The position numbers and the translations under genes are program-made. 64,000 nt of DNA. It comes from an uncultured Eubacterium sp. GTDB taxonomy: Bacteria > Bacillota > Clostridia > Lachnospirales > Lachnospiraceae. This document shows, piece after piece, positions 26,557-35,269 of this stretch (the stretch's first letter is position 1; each line of letters opens with the position of its first letter). The notes beneath the pieces were generated by a model. It was not told where the DNA came from. It made no database searches and worked only from the letters and a program-made list of their open reading frames with translations. The stretch is taken from assembly GCA_947089855.1 (NCBI GenBank), contig CAMUML010000009.1:29913-93912 (forward strand), in the 5' to 3' direction.

Positions 26557-28140
26557 TTATTTTTGGTTTGCAGGTTCGATATTGATCGTCTTTCCTTTAA
26601 TCTTTGTCTTGGACATCGCTTTTAATACTTCTTTTCCATACTCACGCGGAACTTCTACAAATGTATATTTATCATACATATCGATCGCGCCTACAAGGTC
26701 GCCCGAAATACCCGATTCGCCTGCAATTGCCCCAAGGATGTCGCCAGGGCGTACCCTTTGGTTTTTACCGATATTAATAAATAGCCGGACCATACCTTCT
26801 TCCGCACCGGTATCGCCAAAATCAAAAATATCGTCGTTGGTACGGCCAGTTTCTTCGTATCCATAAAGTGCCTGCCTTAAAAATGCAGCGGCTATATCCA
26901 TTGCGGTATAATCTGCTTCGTTAATCTTTCCTTCGATTAAATCAATCATACGTGACAGGTCATTATCTTCCATCACATGCTCCAGCTGTTCCATGATCTT
27001 TTCTGTCTTGATCACAGTCACATCATCCATCGACGGAAGCTTGCGCGCCAGGATCTTTGTCTTGCAGTAACGTTCAATTTCTTTCAGTTTATAGACTTCT
27101 TTTCCTTTTACAAACGTAAATGCCATACCAGTCTTGCCTGCACGCCCTGTCCTGCCGATGCGGTGTACGTAATATTCGTCGTCCTGCGGCAAATCGTAGT
27201 TAAACACGACCTCCACATCATCGACGTCAATCCCCCTTGCAGCTACATCGGTCGCGATAAGGATTTCGGTTTTTCCGTTACGGAAGTTTTTCATTACACG
27301 GTCACGCTGTGCCTGCTTCATATCCCCATGAAGGCCCTCGGCAAAATATCCGCGGTCGGACAATTCCTTGGTCAGTTCATCGACGCAGCGTTTTGTATTA
27401 CAAAATATTAACGAAAGCTTCGGGTTATAATAATCCAAAAGGCGGGTCAGCATGTCCACTTTGTCACGCCGTTTTGCATCGTAATAATACTGTTCGATGC
27501 TTGGAACCGTCAGCTCTTTTTTTACAATCTTAATCGTTACTGCATCATGCTGGTATTTTCTGGTAATATCCAAAATTGGTTTTGGCATAGTTGCGGAAAA
27601 CAGGACCGTCTGATGTTCTTGCGGTATGTATTCCAGGATCGTTTCAATATCTTCCCGAAAACCCATATCCAGCATTTCATCTGCTTCATCCAGCACAATC
27701 GTATCCACATTTTCAAAGCGGATAGTTTTCCTGCGCAAATGGTCCATTACACGTCCAGGCGTCCCTACAATGATCTGGCATCCGCCTTTTAGGGAACGGA
27801 TCTGTTTTGTGATTTCCTGTCCGCCATATACTGGCAGCACTTTTATGCCATGCAGGTGCTTGCTTAGTTTGCGCATTTCATCTGCTACCTGGATAGCCAG
27901 CTCCCTGGTTGGGGATAAAATAACCGTCTGTGTCTTTTTGCAGGACGGATCTACTTTCTGCAATACTGGAATGCCAAATGCGGCGGTTTTCCCAGTCCCT
28001 GTCTGTGCCTGCCCGATAATATCCTTGCCTTCCATCATAGCAGGGATTGCTTTTGCCTGTATCGGGGTTGCTTCTTCAAAGCCCATTTCCTTTATCCCGC
28101 GCATAATCGCAGGTATTAACTCTAATTCATCGAATTTCAT
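26557..28140 (-). CDS. DEAD-box RNA helicase (CshA/DeaD type)
   Basis: A 527-residue ATP-dependent RNA helicase. The start is ATG 28140, preceded by GAAGGAGT. The motifs are all present: Q motif (GFEEATPIQAKAIP), motif I (AQTGTGKTAAFG), Ia (PTRELAIQVADE), II (VLDEADEML), III (SATMP), IV-V (LIFCNTK, ATDVAARGIDVDDV) and VI (YVHRIGRTGRAGKTG). The C-terminal 75 residues (VRLFINIGKNQRVRPGDILGAI) form a DbpA-type RNA-binding domain, as in CsdA/DeaD. It likely acts in ribosome assembly or mRNA turnover, often cold-responsive. The GIY-YIG gene lies 64 nt upstream on the same strand. Confidence 0.96.
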   Translation of the reverse strand: MKFDELELIPAIMRGIKEMGFEEATPIQAKAIPAMMEGKDIIGQAQTGTGKTAAFGIPVLQKVDPSCKKTQTVILSPTRELAIQVADEMRKLSKHLHGIKVLPVYGGQEITKQIRSLKGGCQIIVGTPGRVMDHLRRKTIRFENVDTIVLDEADEMLDMGFREDIETILEYIPQEHQTVLFSATMPKPILDITRKYQHDAVTIKIVKKELTVPSIEQYYYDAKRRDKVDMLTRLLDYYNPKLSLIFCNTKRCVDELTKELSDRGYFAEGLHGDMKQAQRDRVMKNFRNGKTEILIATDVAARGIDVDDVEVVFNYDLPQDDEYYVHRIGRTGRAGKTGMAFTFVKGKEVYKLKEIERYCKTKILARKLPSMDDVTVIKTEKIMEQLEHVMEDNDLSRMIDLIEGKINEADYTAMDIAAAFLRQALYGYEETGRTNDDIFDFGDTGAEEGMVRLFINIGKNQRVRPGDILGAIAGESGISGDLVGAIDMYDKYTFVEVPREYGKEVLKAMSKTKIKGKTINIEPANQK

Positions 28141-28204
28141 GTCTACTCCTTCTATACTATTAAGGCTGCAACGTTTTCCATCATAGCAAACCCGGTACAA
28201 AATG

Positions 28205-28531
28205 TCAAATACTGATATGATTTTCCAGCAAAATTTTTTCCAAGCACCCTTGTTCGATCAACTGCTGCTTCTGGCTGCGCCTTAGCTTTTTAATAGCAGC
28301 CTCCCGCTTCATCGCTTCCGATTTTGTATCCAATATTTCTAAGTACCGCAGTTTAACCGGCCTTCTGGCACGTGTGTATTTGGCGCCTTTTCCGTCATTG
28401 TGGTCTTTGAGCCGTTTTTCAATACAGTTTGTCCATCCAGTATACAGCCTTCCATCGCTGCATTCTACAATGTATGTATAATTTTTATGATTATTTTTAC
28501 TGCTATTTTTTTCTATCTCTTCCTGCTGCAT
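28205..28531 (-). CDS. Small GIY-YIG domain protein (UPF0213/YhbQ-like)
   Basis: A 108-residue single-domain GIY-YIG protein: the core (NYTYIVECSDGRLYTGWTN) has the paired Tyr motifs, then RLKDHNDGKGAKYTRARRPV with the catalytic-type Arg and a later Glu in KREAAIKKL. I use ATG 28531, after GTAGGT with a 7-nt spacer; a longer reading from 28612 would add a non-conserved extension. YhbQ-type proteins are stand-alone nuclease domains with little biochemical data. It likely shares a transcript with the downstream helicase. Confidence 0.85.
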   Translation of the reverse strand: MQQEEIEKNSSKNNHKNYTYIVECSDGRLYTGWTNCIEKRLKDHNDGKGAKYTRARRPVKLRYLEILDTKSEAMKREAAIKKLRRSQKQQLIEQGCLEKILLENHISI

Positions 28532-28677
28532 GCTATTACCTACATTATGTAAGGGGCTTAAAACAAGCCCCTGTGCTTTTATATGCAATCGGCCAATCTG
28601 CGCCACGCCCAAAACTGCCCGGCCGGGGCGCCAAGTACTCCATTCACATTGTCCCTTCGCCGGCTTTTTCTAAATGA

Positions 28678-28698
28678 AATTGTTTTTCGATAACAATT
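28678..28698 (-). terminator. Weak hairpin after the SpoIIQ-like gene
   Basis: AATTGTT and AACAATT (28678-28684 / 28692-28698) form a 7-bp stem with a 7-nt loop, followed on the minus strand by TCATTT. It is A/T-rich and short, so it is a doubtful terminator. Confidence 0.35.
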
Positions 28699-28747
28699 GG
28701 CCGTTACAAAATTAGTATATGCTGCATTTGGCATTTTGTGTACCTAT

Positions 28748-29728
28748 CTATTGCATATACTGCATCGGGTTGATCGGCTTGCCATCTTTTTGCAGTTCAA
28801 AGTACAGGTTGCTCCCTTCTACCGAATAATATTTCGTCGGTTCGGCAACATAGCCAATAGCATTCCCAGATTCTACCACGGCGCCTTCTTTATAGAGCAC
28901 TTCTTTTAACTGGCCATATTTTGCAGTATACCCATCACCAAGGTCCATTGTTACTGTAACGCCTGTTTCCTCATTGGCCGATATATCCGTAATTTTCCCA
29001 GTAGCAGCAGCCTGCACGGGATCATTTACTTTTGCTGCAATGATTACCGCCGGATTATACTTATACTGTTCCAAAGTTGAAAAATAAACCGTCTGGTCCA
29101 TACTGTAGTTCATGATCACATCACCCTGCATCGGCCATGCCAGGTCTGACTCCGGTGAAAAATGCAGTGAAACTGATTTTGCCGGTTTTGCCTGTGTTGC
29201 GGTATCTTTTTTTTCTTTGGCCCCATTTTCCTGCATCTGCTGGCTGGACGGCTGGCTGCTGTTTGCATTTGAACTTTCCTTCTCCTGCGCTTCAGATGTG
29301 CCTGCATTTGCTGCGGCATTTGGCTTTGCGCCAGTTCCTGTGCTTTCTGTATCCGTATCCAATTCCACACCGTTTTCCTGCCCTGCGCCGGTACTGCTGC
29401 TGGAATCTACGCTGGATTCTTCACTCGACTTTGTACTGGAACTAGTATCGTCCTTATCGGAATTATTTTTGTTTTCCTGCTGGCTTTTTTCCGCTGGCTT
29501 AATAACCGAAGTAACGCTTTTTACGTCTTCCTCCCCTGTATCCGGCAGACGGCCGGTATCAAGGTCAGGAGCCTGTTCTTCCTTTGCAATATCTGCCCCT
29601 TCATTCCTGCCAGTAATGCTGTTCGAAAAGTATATACCGGTCATAACAGCAACTGCGGCAAATAATACCAAGGAAGCAATTGCATACTGTTTTTGTTGGA
29701 TAAATCTCCGAAGCCTGTTTCGTTTCAT
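28748..29728 (-). CDS. SpoIIQ-like protein with non-catalytic LytM (M23) domain
   Basis: A 326-residue membrane-anchored protein: short cytoplasmic tail (MKRNRLRRF), one transmembrane helix (about residues 14-35), a Ser/Asn/Glu-rich linker (about 40-190), then an M23/LytM domain (about 195-326). In active M23 enzymes the zinc ligands sit in HxxxD and HxH. Here the first region reads MNYSMDQTVYFS and the last YFELQKDG, without the histidines. The fold markers remain (VQAAATGKI, TAKYGQL, VESGNAIGYV, NPMQYM). Location directly downstream of spoIID suggests it is SpoIIQ, the forespore half of the engulfment and feeding-tube complex. Some SpoIIQs are known to lack catalytic residues. A non-sporulation LytM factor is an alternative. 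Confidence 0.75.
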   Translation of the reverse strand: MKRNRLRRFIQQKQYAIASLVLFAAVAVMTGIYFSNSITGRNEGADIAKEEQAPDLDTGRLPDTGEEDVKSVTSVIKPAEKSQQENKNNSDKDDTSSSTKSSEESSVDSSSSTGAGQENGVELDTDTESTGTGAKPNAAANAGTSEAQEKESSNANSSQPSSQQMQENGAKEKKDTATQAKPAKSVSLHFSPESDLAWPMQGDVIMNYSMDQTVYFSTLEQYKYNPAVIIAAKVNDPVQAAATGKITDISANEETGVTVTMDLGDGYTAKYGQLKEVLYKEGAVVESGNAIGYVAEPTKYYSVEGSNLYFELQKDGKPINPMQYMQ

Positions 29729-29819
29729 CTCACACCATCCTCTTTCTATCGTTTAGGAATAGTGTTGCCCGAAATCTCCCAGCTATGCAAAATTCTCCAT
29801 AAAAAATTTTCCAATTATA

Positions 29820-30713
29820 TCAAGATTCTGTAAGCGTAACCCCGCTATAAAAATACTCCAATATTTCCTGGTAACTGCTTCCTTCTTTTGCCATTTCATT
29901 CGCCCCATACTGGCTCAATCCATAACCCTGCCCATATCCTTTGGTAACGATCCGCACCTGGCCGTCTATTTCTTTCATAGAAAAACAAGGCGAATGCAAT
30001 GAGAAAACTTTCCCAAACTCCTCCCCGCTTACTTTTTTGCCAGGAAGTGCCACAGATAGGACATAGGAAGCCGTATCGCGTTTTTCAACCACAGCCATAT
30101 GGTCCGCCCCTTTATCCGGAAATTCCAGCTCTGGATAAGCCGCTTCCAATTTATTGCGGAACTGCTTTAAGCTGTAAAACTCGATTTTTAAAAACTGCCC
30201 ACACCGCAAGTCATTGGCACAGGATACCGATTTTAGATACGGCATCGTATTTTTCCCGTCCACTTTTGGCGCATCCCTTGTTTTTCCGGCGCTGACATAG
30301 TGGTAAGGAAGCTGTACTGCTTTCCCTTTCCGCGTAACGGTCTGGCCAGCGGTTTCTTCTACACAGCTTTTGAGCAGGTCATAATATTTTTGAAAATCTT
30401 TTGCGCCCAGCTTTTCGCGCATGTCCTCCCAGGAGACGCCCTCTGGTTCTGCCTGGTCGTTTTCCATCGCATAAGCGACATTGGTCCGGGCTATCACTGC
30501 CTGCGCTTTGAGCGCTTCTTTTTCAAAAGAAACCGGCATCTCATTTGCAAGCAGCAACACCAGTTTTCCAGTATCCTCATCCTGTTTTTGTGCATCCCCT
30601 TCTTCTGTTTCCTCACTATTTAGGAAATCCCCTTGCACAACAAACGTAATAAGATATGGCAGGCATATAACAATAACAATGATTGATAAAAATGTTTTTA
30701 ATTTCTCCATCAT
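29820..30713 (-). CDS. spoIID: SpoIID-type lytic transglycosylase
   Basis: A 297-residue SpoIID/LytB-domain protein. One N-terminal transmembrane helix (about residues 7-27) is followed by the SpoIID core. The catalytic Glu lies in FEKEALKAQAVIARTNVAYA. The C-terminal signature VTKGYGQGYGLSQYGANEMAKEG and the EILEYFYSGV tail are both conserved. SpoIID cuts peptidoglycan at the mother-cell membrane to drive engulfment, and length fits. It sits 22 nt downstream of ksgA and 91 nt upstream of the SpoIIQ-like gene, all on the minus strand. ATG 30713 has only a distant AGGA. No spoIIIA or sigma genes are in the window. Confidence 0.92.
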   Translation of the reverse strand: MMEKLKTFLSIIVIVICLPYLITFVVQGDFLNSEETEEGDAQKQDEDTGKLVLLLANEMPVSFEKEALKAQAVIARTNVAYAMENDQAEPEGVSWEDMREKLGAKDFQKYYDLLKSCVEETAGQTVTRKGKAVQLPYHYVSAGKTRDAPKVDGKNTMPYLKSVSCANDLRCGQFLKIEFYSLKQFRNKLEAAYPELEFPDKGADHMAVVEKRDTASYVLSVALPGKKVSGEEFGKVFSLHSPCFSMKEIDGQVRIVTKGYGQGYGLSQYGANEMAKEGSSYQEILEYFYSGVTLTES

Positions 30714-30735
30714 GTTATTACTATATGTCCTGCCA

Positions 30736-31614
30736 TTATGAAAAATGACTATGATATTCGCTCAAAATATCTGCAAGAAGCGCAAACTGTTCCAGCGTCA
30801 GCGATTCGCCGCGCACTGTAATAGGAACCCCAAGCCTTTCAATGCCTTCTTGTATCTGGCCCTTCGTCAGTAAAAGCTGCGGGCAGTTTGCAAGCCCATT
30901 GGCAAGCGTTTTCCTACGCTGGTTAAAAGATGCCCGGATAATGGCAAACAAAAACGCTTCCTCTTTTACCTGCACCGCAGGCTCCTTGCGGCAGTCAAGC
31001 TGGACCACAGCACTCCCGACTTTCGGCCTTGGCATAAAACAGTTGGGCGGTACATAAGCCACCACCGACGGATCCGCATAATACTGCACAGCCAGCGACA
31101 ACGCGCCATAATCTTTCGTACCAGGCCCAGCCTTCATACGCTCTGCAACTTCCTTTTGCACCATAACCGTAATGCTGTCTGCCGGTACATGCTGCTCAAA
31201 CAGCCCCATTAAAATCGGCGTCGTAATATAATAAGGAAGGTTAGCTACTATTTTAATATGGCCCCCGTTGTTTTTTTCCTGTACAAGACGGTTTATATCT
31301 ATATCTAAAATATCCCCTTGTATAACTTCCACATTTCCATAGCCGCCTAAAGTTTCCTGCAAAATAGGGATTAAATGCGTATCGATCTCTACTGCTGCCA
31401 CAAACCGCGCCCGTTCGCATAAAAACTGGGTCATTGTTCCAATACCTGGGCCAATTTCCAGCACAAGGTCATTTTCTGACACACCGCAGGATGCCAGGAT
31501 CTTGCCCATTACATGTGCATCAATTAAAAAATTTTGCCCGAACCTTTTTTGAAACTGAAAGTTGTACTTTTTTAATATAGAAACCGTATTCTGCGGATGG
31601 ATCAAATGGGCCAT
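30736..31614 (-). CDS. rsmA: 16S rRNA dimethyladenosine transferase KsgA/RsmA
   Basis: A 292-residue methyltransferase that dimethylates the two adenosines in the 3' hairpin of 16S rRNA. I take ATG 31614 (AAAGGAAAAATCT upstream), which avoids overlap with tatD; an upstream start would overlap it. Motifs are FQKRFGQNFLID, the SAM-binding VLEIGPGIGTMT, the catalytic NLPYYITTP and the C-terminal RASFNQRRKTLANGL. Length is typical. It follows tatD by 20 nt and metG by about 820 nt, an arrangement (metG-tatD-rsmA) common in Firmicutes. Confidence 0.97.
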   Translation of the reverse strand: MAHLIHPQNTVSILKKYNFQFQKRFGQNFLIDAHVMGKILASCGVSENDLVLEIGPGIGTMTQFLCERARFVAAVEIDTHLIPILQETLGGYGNVEVIQGDILDIDINRLVQEKNNGGHIKIVANLPYYITTPILMGLFEQHVPADSITVMVQKEVAERMKAGPGTKDYGALSLAVQYYADPSVVAYVPPNCFMPRPKVGSAVVQLDCRKEPAVQVKEEAFLFAIIRASFNQRRKTLANGLANCPQLLLTKGQIQEGIERLGVPITVRGESLTLEQFALLADILSEYHSHFS

Positions 31615-31634
31615 AGATTTTTCCTTTTCTTTCT

Positions 31635-32408
31635 TTAAACAATCCGATACAGGCTGCATGCATTCTGCCTCGTTTCCTCTATCACATCCTGTTTTGTTAC
31701 GTCTTTTATCTGCGCAATCTTTTCTACTACATACGGCAGATAGGCGGAACAGTTGCGTTTCCCGCGGTATGGTTCCGGCGCCATATATGGGCAGTCTGTC
31801 TCTAGCAGTATCCGTTCCAGAGGGATTGCAGCAACCACTTCCCTTAGTTTCTTTGCATTTTTAAAGGTAACAACACCGCCCACCCCGATATAATACCCCA
31901 TTTTCACAAACTCCTGTGCCATTTGCACCGAGTAGGAAAAACAATGGATTACGCCTGGAATATTCCGTGCATGGGCCTCTTTCATGATCGCAAGCGTATC
32001 CTGGGCAGCATCCCTGGAATGGATAATCACAGGAAGGCCGGTATCCGCCGCAGCTTCCAGCTGCCTGCAGAACCAGTATCGCTGTTTCTCTTGTACCGCT
32101 TCCTCCTTATCCCAATAATAATCCAGCCCAATCTCACCGATTGCCACAACCTTCGGGTGTACTGCCTGCCCACGCAGCCATTGTATGCCCTCTTCATCCA
32201 GGCAGCCAACCTCACTCGGATGTACGCCGGCTGAGGCATAGACAAATGCATATTTTTCCGCCAAACGTATGCTCCGTTTCGTCGTTTCTATGGTAGAACC
32301 CACATTTACGACCGGAGAAATCCCACGCCCAGGCATGGAAGACAACAGCGCGTCCCTGTCATCGTCAAAACATTCATCTTCATAATGTGCATGTGTTTCA
32401 AAAATCAT
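31635..32408 (-). CDS. tatD: TatD-family metal-dependent DNase
   Basis: A 257-residue TIM-barrel hydrolase. Metal ligands are visible: the N-terminal motif in FETHAHYEDE, the Glu in GEIGLDYYW, His in IIHSRDA, His in GVIHCFS and the Asp in LLETDCPYMAP. Note that the usual D-x-H at the start is THAH here, with Thr in place of the first Asp-type residue. It is a 3'-5' exonuclease family of uncertain cellular role. Start is ATG 32408 after AAGGA. It lies 25 nt downstream of metG. Confidence 0.95.
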   Translation of the reverse strand: MIFETHAHYEDECFDDDRDALLSSMPGRGISPVVNVGSTIETTKRSIRLAEKYAFVYASAGVHPSEVGCLDEEGIQWLRGQAVHPKVVAIGEIGLDYYWDKEEAVQEKQRYWFCRQLEAAADTGLPVIIHSRDAAQDTLAIMKEAHARNIPGVIHCFSYSVQMAQEFVKMGYYIGVGGVVTFKNAKKLREVVAAIPLERILLETDCPYMAPEPYRGKRNCSAYLPYVVEKIAQIKDVTKQDVIEETRQNACSLYRIV

Positions 32409-32433
32409 ATTCCGTCCTTATTTTATGGATGCA

Positions 32434-34398
32434 CTAACAGATCGTCGCACCTGCAGGCATTGGTTTTTCCGGTGCCATCAAAGCAAGGTTTCCATTTTCG
32501 TCTTCTGCGCAAAGCAGCATCCCTTCGGACAATACGCCAGCTAGTTTCGCTGGTTTTAAGTTCACCAGCACCATTACCTTTTTACCGACCATTTCCTCCG
32601 GTGTATAGTACTTTCGAATACCAGATACGATCTGCTTTATCTGGCCGCCTATTTTTACCTGGGAACAAAGCAGCTTTTTGGATTTTTCCACAGCCTTGCA
32701 TGCAACTACCTCGCCTACTAGAAATTGCATTTTTTCAAAATCATCGAATGTAATTTCCGGTTTTAATTCCACGTCAGCCAGTTCCTGTGCAGCACCTTCT
32801 TCTACCTGTACATCCTCTTCCTGTGGATAACGTGCATTTACCCGCTCCATTACCTCATGGATGTCCAGCCGGGCAAACAAGATCTCCGGCTTTTGCGTTA
32901 CTTTTGTCCCGCTTTCATAATTGCCAAATGTACCTAGCTTGCTATATTCTATTTCATTTGTATTTAACTGCGCAAATATCTTGTCTGCAGTTTCCGGCAT
33001 AAAGCTTTTTAATAAACTTGCCCCAATTGTAATACCTTCTGCAAGGTTATACATCACTTCTGATAGACGTGCTTTTTTTGATTCCTCTTTTGCCAGTATC
33101 CAAGGGGTTGTCTCATCAATATACTTATTGCAGCGCCGGAACAGGTTAAAGATTTCCGTGATCGCATCTGCTACCCGCAGTTCAGCCATTTTTGCAGCCA
33201 CTTTGCCCGCCGTACTGGTAACCGCATCTTTAAAGCCAGCGTCCATATCCCCTGTTTCCCCGGTTGCTTCCACAACACCGCCAAAATATTTGTTGCTCAT
33301 CGAAATGGTACGGTTTACGAGGTTTCCAAGCGTATTTGCCAGTTCCGAATTTATGCGCTCCACCAGCAGCTCCCATGAGATCAAGCCATCGTTGTCAAAC
33401 GGCATTTCATGCAACACAAAAAAGCGTACCGCATCTACACCAAAAAACTCGACTAACTCATCTGCATACAAGACATTCCCTTTGGACTTGCTCATTTTGC
33501 CTTCTCCCTGCAGCAGCCACGGATGCCCAAAAATCTGCTTTGGAAGCGGCAGATCCAGCGCCATAAGAAAAATCGGCCAATAAATCGTATGGAAACGGAT
33601 AATATCTTTTCCGATCAAATGCAGGTCTGCCGGCCAGTTTTTATCAAATAATCCGGAAGAACTTCCGCCGCAATCATAGCCAATTCCAGTAATATAATTA
33701 GTAAGCGCATCCAGCCATACATAGATCACATGGTTTTCATTAAAATCGACCGGGATGCCCCAGTCAAAAGATGTCCTTGATACGCACAAATCCTGCAGCC
33801 CAGGCAGCAGGAAATTATTCATCATCTCATTTTTTCTGGAAACCGGCTGGATAAATTCCGGATGTTCCTCAATATACGCAATCAGCCGGTCTGCATATTT
33901 GCTCATTTTGAAAAAATATGCTTCTTCCTTTGCCGGCTTTACTTCCCGTCCGCAGTCTGGACATTTGCCGTCTACAAGCTGGGATTCTGTCCAAAATGAT
34001 TCACAAGGGGTACAGTACATCCCTTCATAAGAACTTTTATAAATATCGCCTTTGTCATATAGTTTGCGGAAGATTTTCTGGACTTGCTTTTCATGCGGCT
34101 TATCCGTAGTACGCACAAAATTATCATACGAACAGTTCATCAAATCCCAAATATTGCGGATCTCATCTGCTACATGGTCCACATATTCCTGCGGCGCCAT
34201 CCCTTTTTCTTTTGCCTTTATTTCTATTTTCTGTCCATGCTCGTCTGTCCCAGTCTGGAAAAAAACCTCGTAGCCTTCCTGCCTTTTAAACCGCGCGATC
34301 GCATCCGCCAGTACAATCTCATACGTATTTCCAATATGCGGCTTGCCTGACGCATAGGCAATGGCTGTCGTCATATAAAATTTACCTTTGCTGTCCAT
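32434..34398 (-). CDS. metG: Methionyl-tRNA synthetase
   Basis: A 654-residue class I synthetase. Motifs are AYASGKPHIGNTYE (HIGH), the zinc knuckle with CTPCESFW and CPDCG around residues 125-150, and KMSKSKGN (KMSKS). An anticodon-binding helical domain precedes a C-terminal Trbp111/EMAP-like tRNA-binding domain (about residues 550-654, DFEKMQFLVGEVVA to VLVNLKPAKLAG). The length is normal for the long form. It heads the metG-tatD-rsmA-spoIID-spoIIQ run. No T-box or SAM riboswitch is visible in the 119-nt leader, only the hairpin described separately. Confidence 0.98.
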   Translation of the reverse strand: MDSKGKFYMTTAIAYASGKPHIGNTYEIVLADAIARFKRQEGYEVFFQTGTDEHGQKIEIKAKEKGMAPQEYVDHVADEIRNIWDLMNCSYDNFVRTTDKPHEKQVQKIFRKLYDKGDIYKSSYEGMYCTPCESFWTESQLVDGKCPDCGREVKPAKEEAYFFKMSKYADRLIAYIEEHPEFIQPVSRKNEMMNNFLLPGLQDLCVSRTSFDWGIPVDFNENHVIYVWLDALTNYITGIGYDCGGSSSGLFDKNWPADLHLIGKDIIRFHTIYWPIFLMALDLPLPKQIFGHPWLLQGEGKMSKSKGNVLYADELVEFFGVDAVRFFVLHEMPFDNDGLISWELLVERINSELANTLGNLVNRTISMSNKYFGGVVEATGETGDMDAGFKDAVTSTAGKVAAKMAELRVADAITEIFNLFRRCNKYIDETTPWILAKEESKKARLSEVMYNLAEGITIGASLLKSFMPETADKIFAQLNTNEIEYSKLGTFGNYESGTKVTQKPEILFARLDIHEVMERVNARYPQEEDVQVEEGAAQELADVELKPEITFDDFEKMQFLVGEVVACKAVEKSKKLLCSQVKIGGQIKQIVSGIRKYYTPEEMVGKKVMVLVNLKPAKLAGVLSEGMLLCAEDENGNLALMAPEKPMPAGATIC

Positions 34399-34446
34399 TT
34401 TGCTTTTCTATCGCCTTTCCCTGCGTATTTTTTATATTCCTGGCTT

Positions 34447-34481
34447 AAGCGCCAAAAACAGCAGACCCGTTTTTGGCGCTT
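34447..34481. other. 13-bp perfect hairpin between the zinc-ribbon gene and metG
   Basis: AAGCGCCAAAAAC (34447-34459) pairs perfectly with 34469-34481 around a 9-nt loop. It lies 36 nt after the zinc-ribbon stop and 48 nt before metG. Neither strand has a U-run immediately after the stem, so termination is uncertain. It may act as a 3' end or metG leader structure. Confidence 0.6.
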
Positions 34482-34517
34482 CCCTATAAAACTTTTTCTA
34501 AAATTTTATCCTCCGTT

Positions 34518-35075
34518 TTACATATCCTGGCTTTCCTGTACAGGTTCTTCTGCCTTTATTTCTACTGTAACGGTTTTTTCTGCCGATACTTCTTCTACCG
34601 GCGCCTGGTTTTCATCTGCTTCCGACGTAACTGCCTCTGCTTTTTCAGCTTCTTCTTGGCTTTCGTCAACCGTACTGTCTGCCGGCTGCTCATCTGCTTC
34701 TGCTTTTGGTTCTTCTTTTTCTAATTTTGCACCACACTTACTGCAATAATCCGCTTCCGTTGGCATTTCCTGGCCACACTGCGTACAGCGGACTGTCCCT
34801 TTGATCTGGTTCAGCTGCTTGATCAGGCCGTCCAAAAGTTCTTCCGTTTCTTTAACCAATGCCATCTGGTCTTCAAACTCCTGCTCCTGCTGTTCTTTGT
34901 GTGCTTCATAGTAAAGTTTCCCGATTTCAAGATACAATTTGTTGATATAATCCTTTTTGGAACGGATTTCCATTTTAATCTTAGCAAGATCTGAAATATC
35001 TTTTGCCTTCTGCGTTGCATCTTTTGAAACAGATACGATTGTATCACCTAATTTATCAAATATTTCCATACCCAT
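34518..35075 (-). CDS. Coiled-coil protein with a C4 zinc ribbon
   Basis: A 185-residue cytosolic protein. Residues 1-85 are a long amphipathic helix (IFDKLGDTIVSVSKDATQKA, then MEIRSKKDYINKLYLEIGK). A CxxC-x10-CxxC zinc ribbon (CTQCGQEMPTEADYCSKCG) lies around residues 95-120. The C-terminal 70 residues are acidic, Glu/Ala/Val-rich and presumably disordered. Three ATGs are close together (35084, 35075, 35069); 35075 keeps a workable spacing from AAAGG. The helical part resembles other clostridial 'zinc ribbon domain' proteins of unknown function. It has its own sigmaA promoter. Confidence 0.8.
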   Translation of the reverse strand: MGMEIFDKLGDTIVSVSKDATQKAKDISDLAKIKMEIRSKKDYINKLYLEIGKLYYEAHKEQQEQEFEDQMALVKETEELLDGLIKQLNQIKGTVRCTQCGQEMPTEADYCSKCGAKLEKEEPKAEADEQPADSTVDESQEEAEKAEAVTSEADENQAPVEEVSAEKTVTVEIKAEEPVQESQDM

Positions 35076-35163
35076 GCTTTCCATCCTTTCTGCATGTTCC
35101 GAAAAAAGGCATAGAAAGAGCCTATTCCGGAAATGACTTGTGCTTTTCCTCTTGCTTTATGCC

Positions 35164-35192
35164 ATTATAATATGTGCCTTGAGATTTTGCAA
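35164..35192 (-). promoter_or_regulatory. SigmaA promoter of the zinc-ribbon gene
   Basis: On the minus strand TTGCAA (plus 35187-35192), 17 nt, TATAAT (plus 35164-35169). It lies about 90 nt before the start codon. A small hairpin (AGGC...GCCT) occurs in the leader near 35107-35122. Confidence 0.8.
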
Positions 35193-35269
35193 GAGGATTC
35201 ACAATATTATATGAAATATATTATTATTTATGTTATAGTTAGAAATATCTAACTTAAAAAATAACCGTT

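Noticed and set aside
34399-34517. SAM or T-box riboswitch before metG
   Set aside because: The 119-nt leader contains only a simple 13-bp hairpin, with no T-box core or SAM-I motif.
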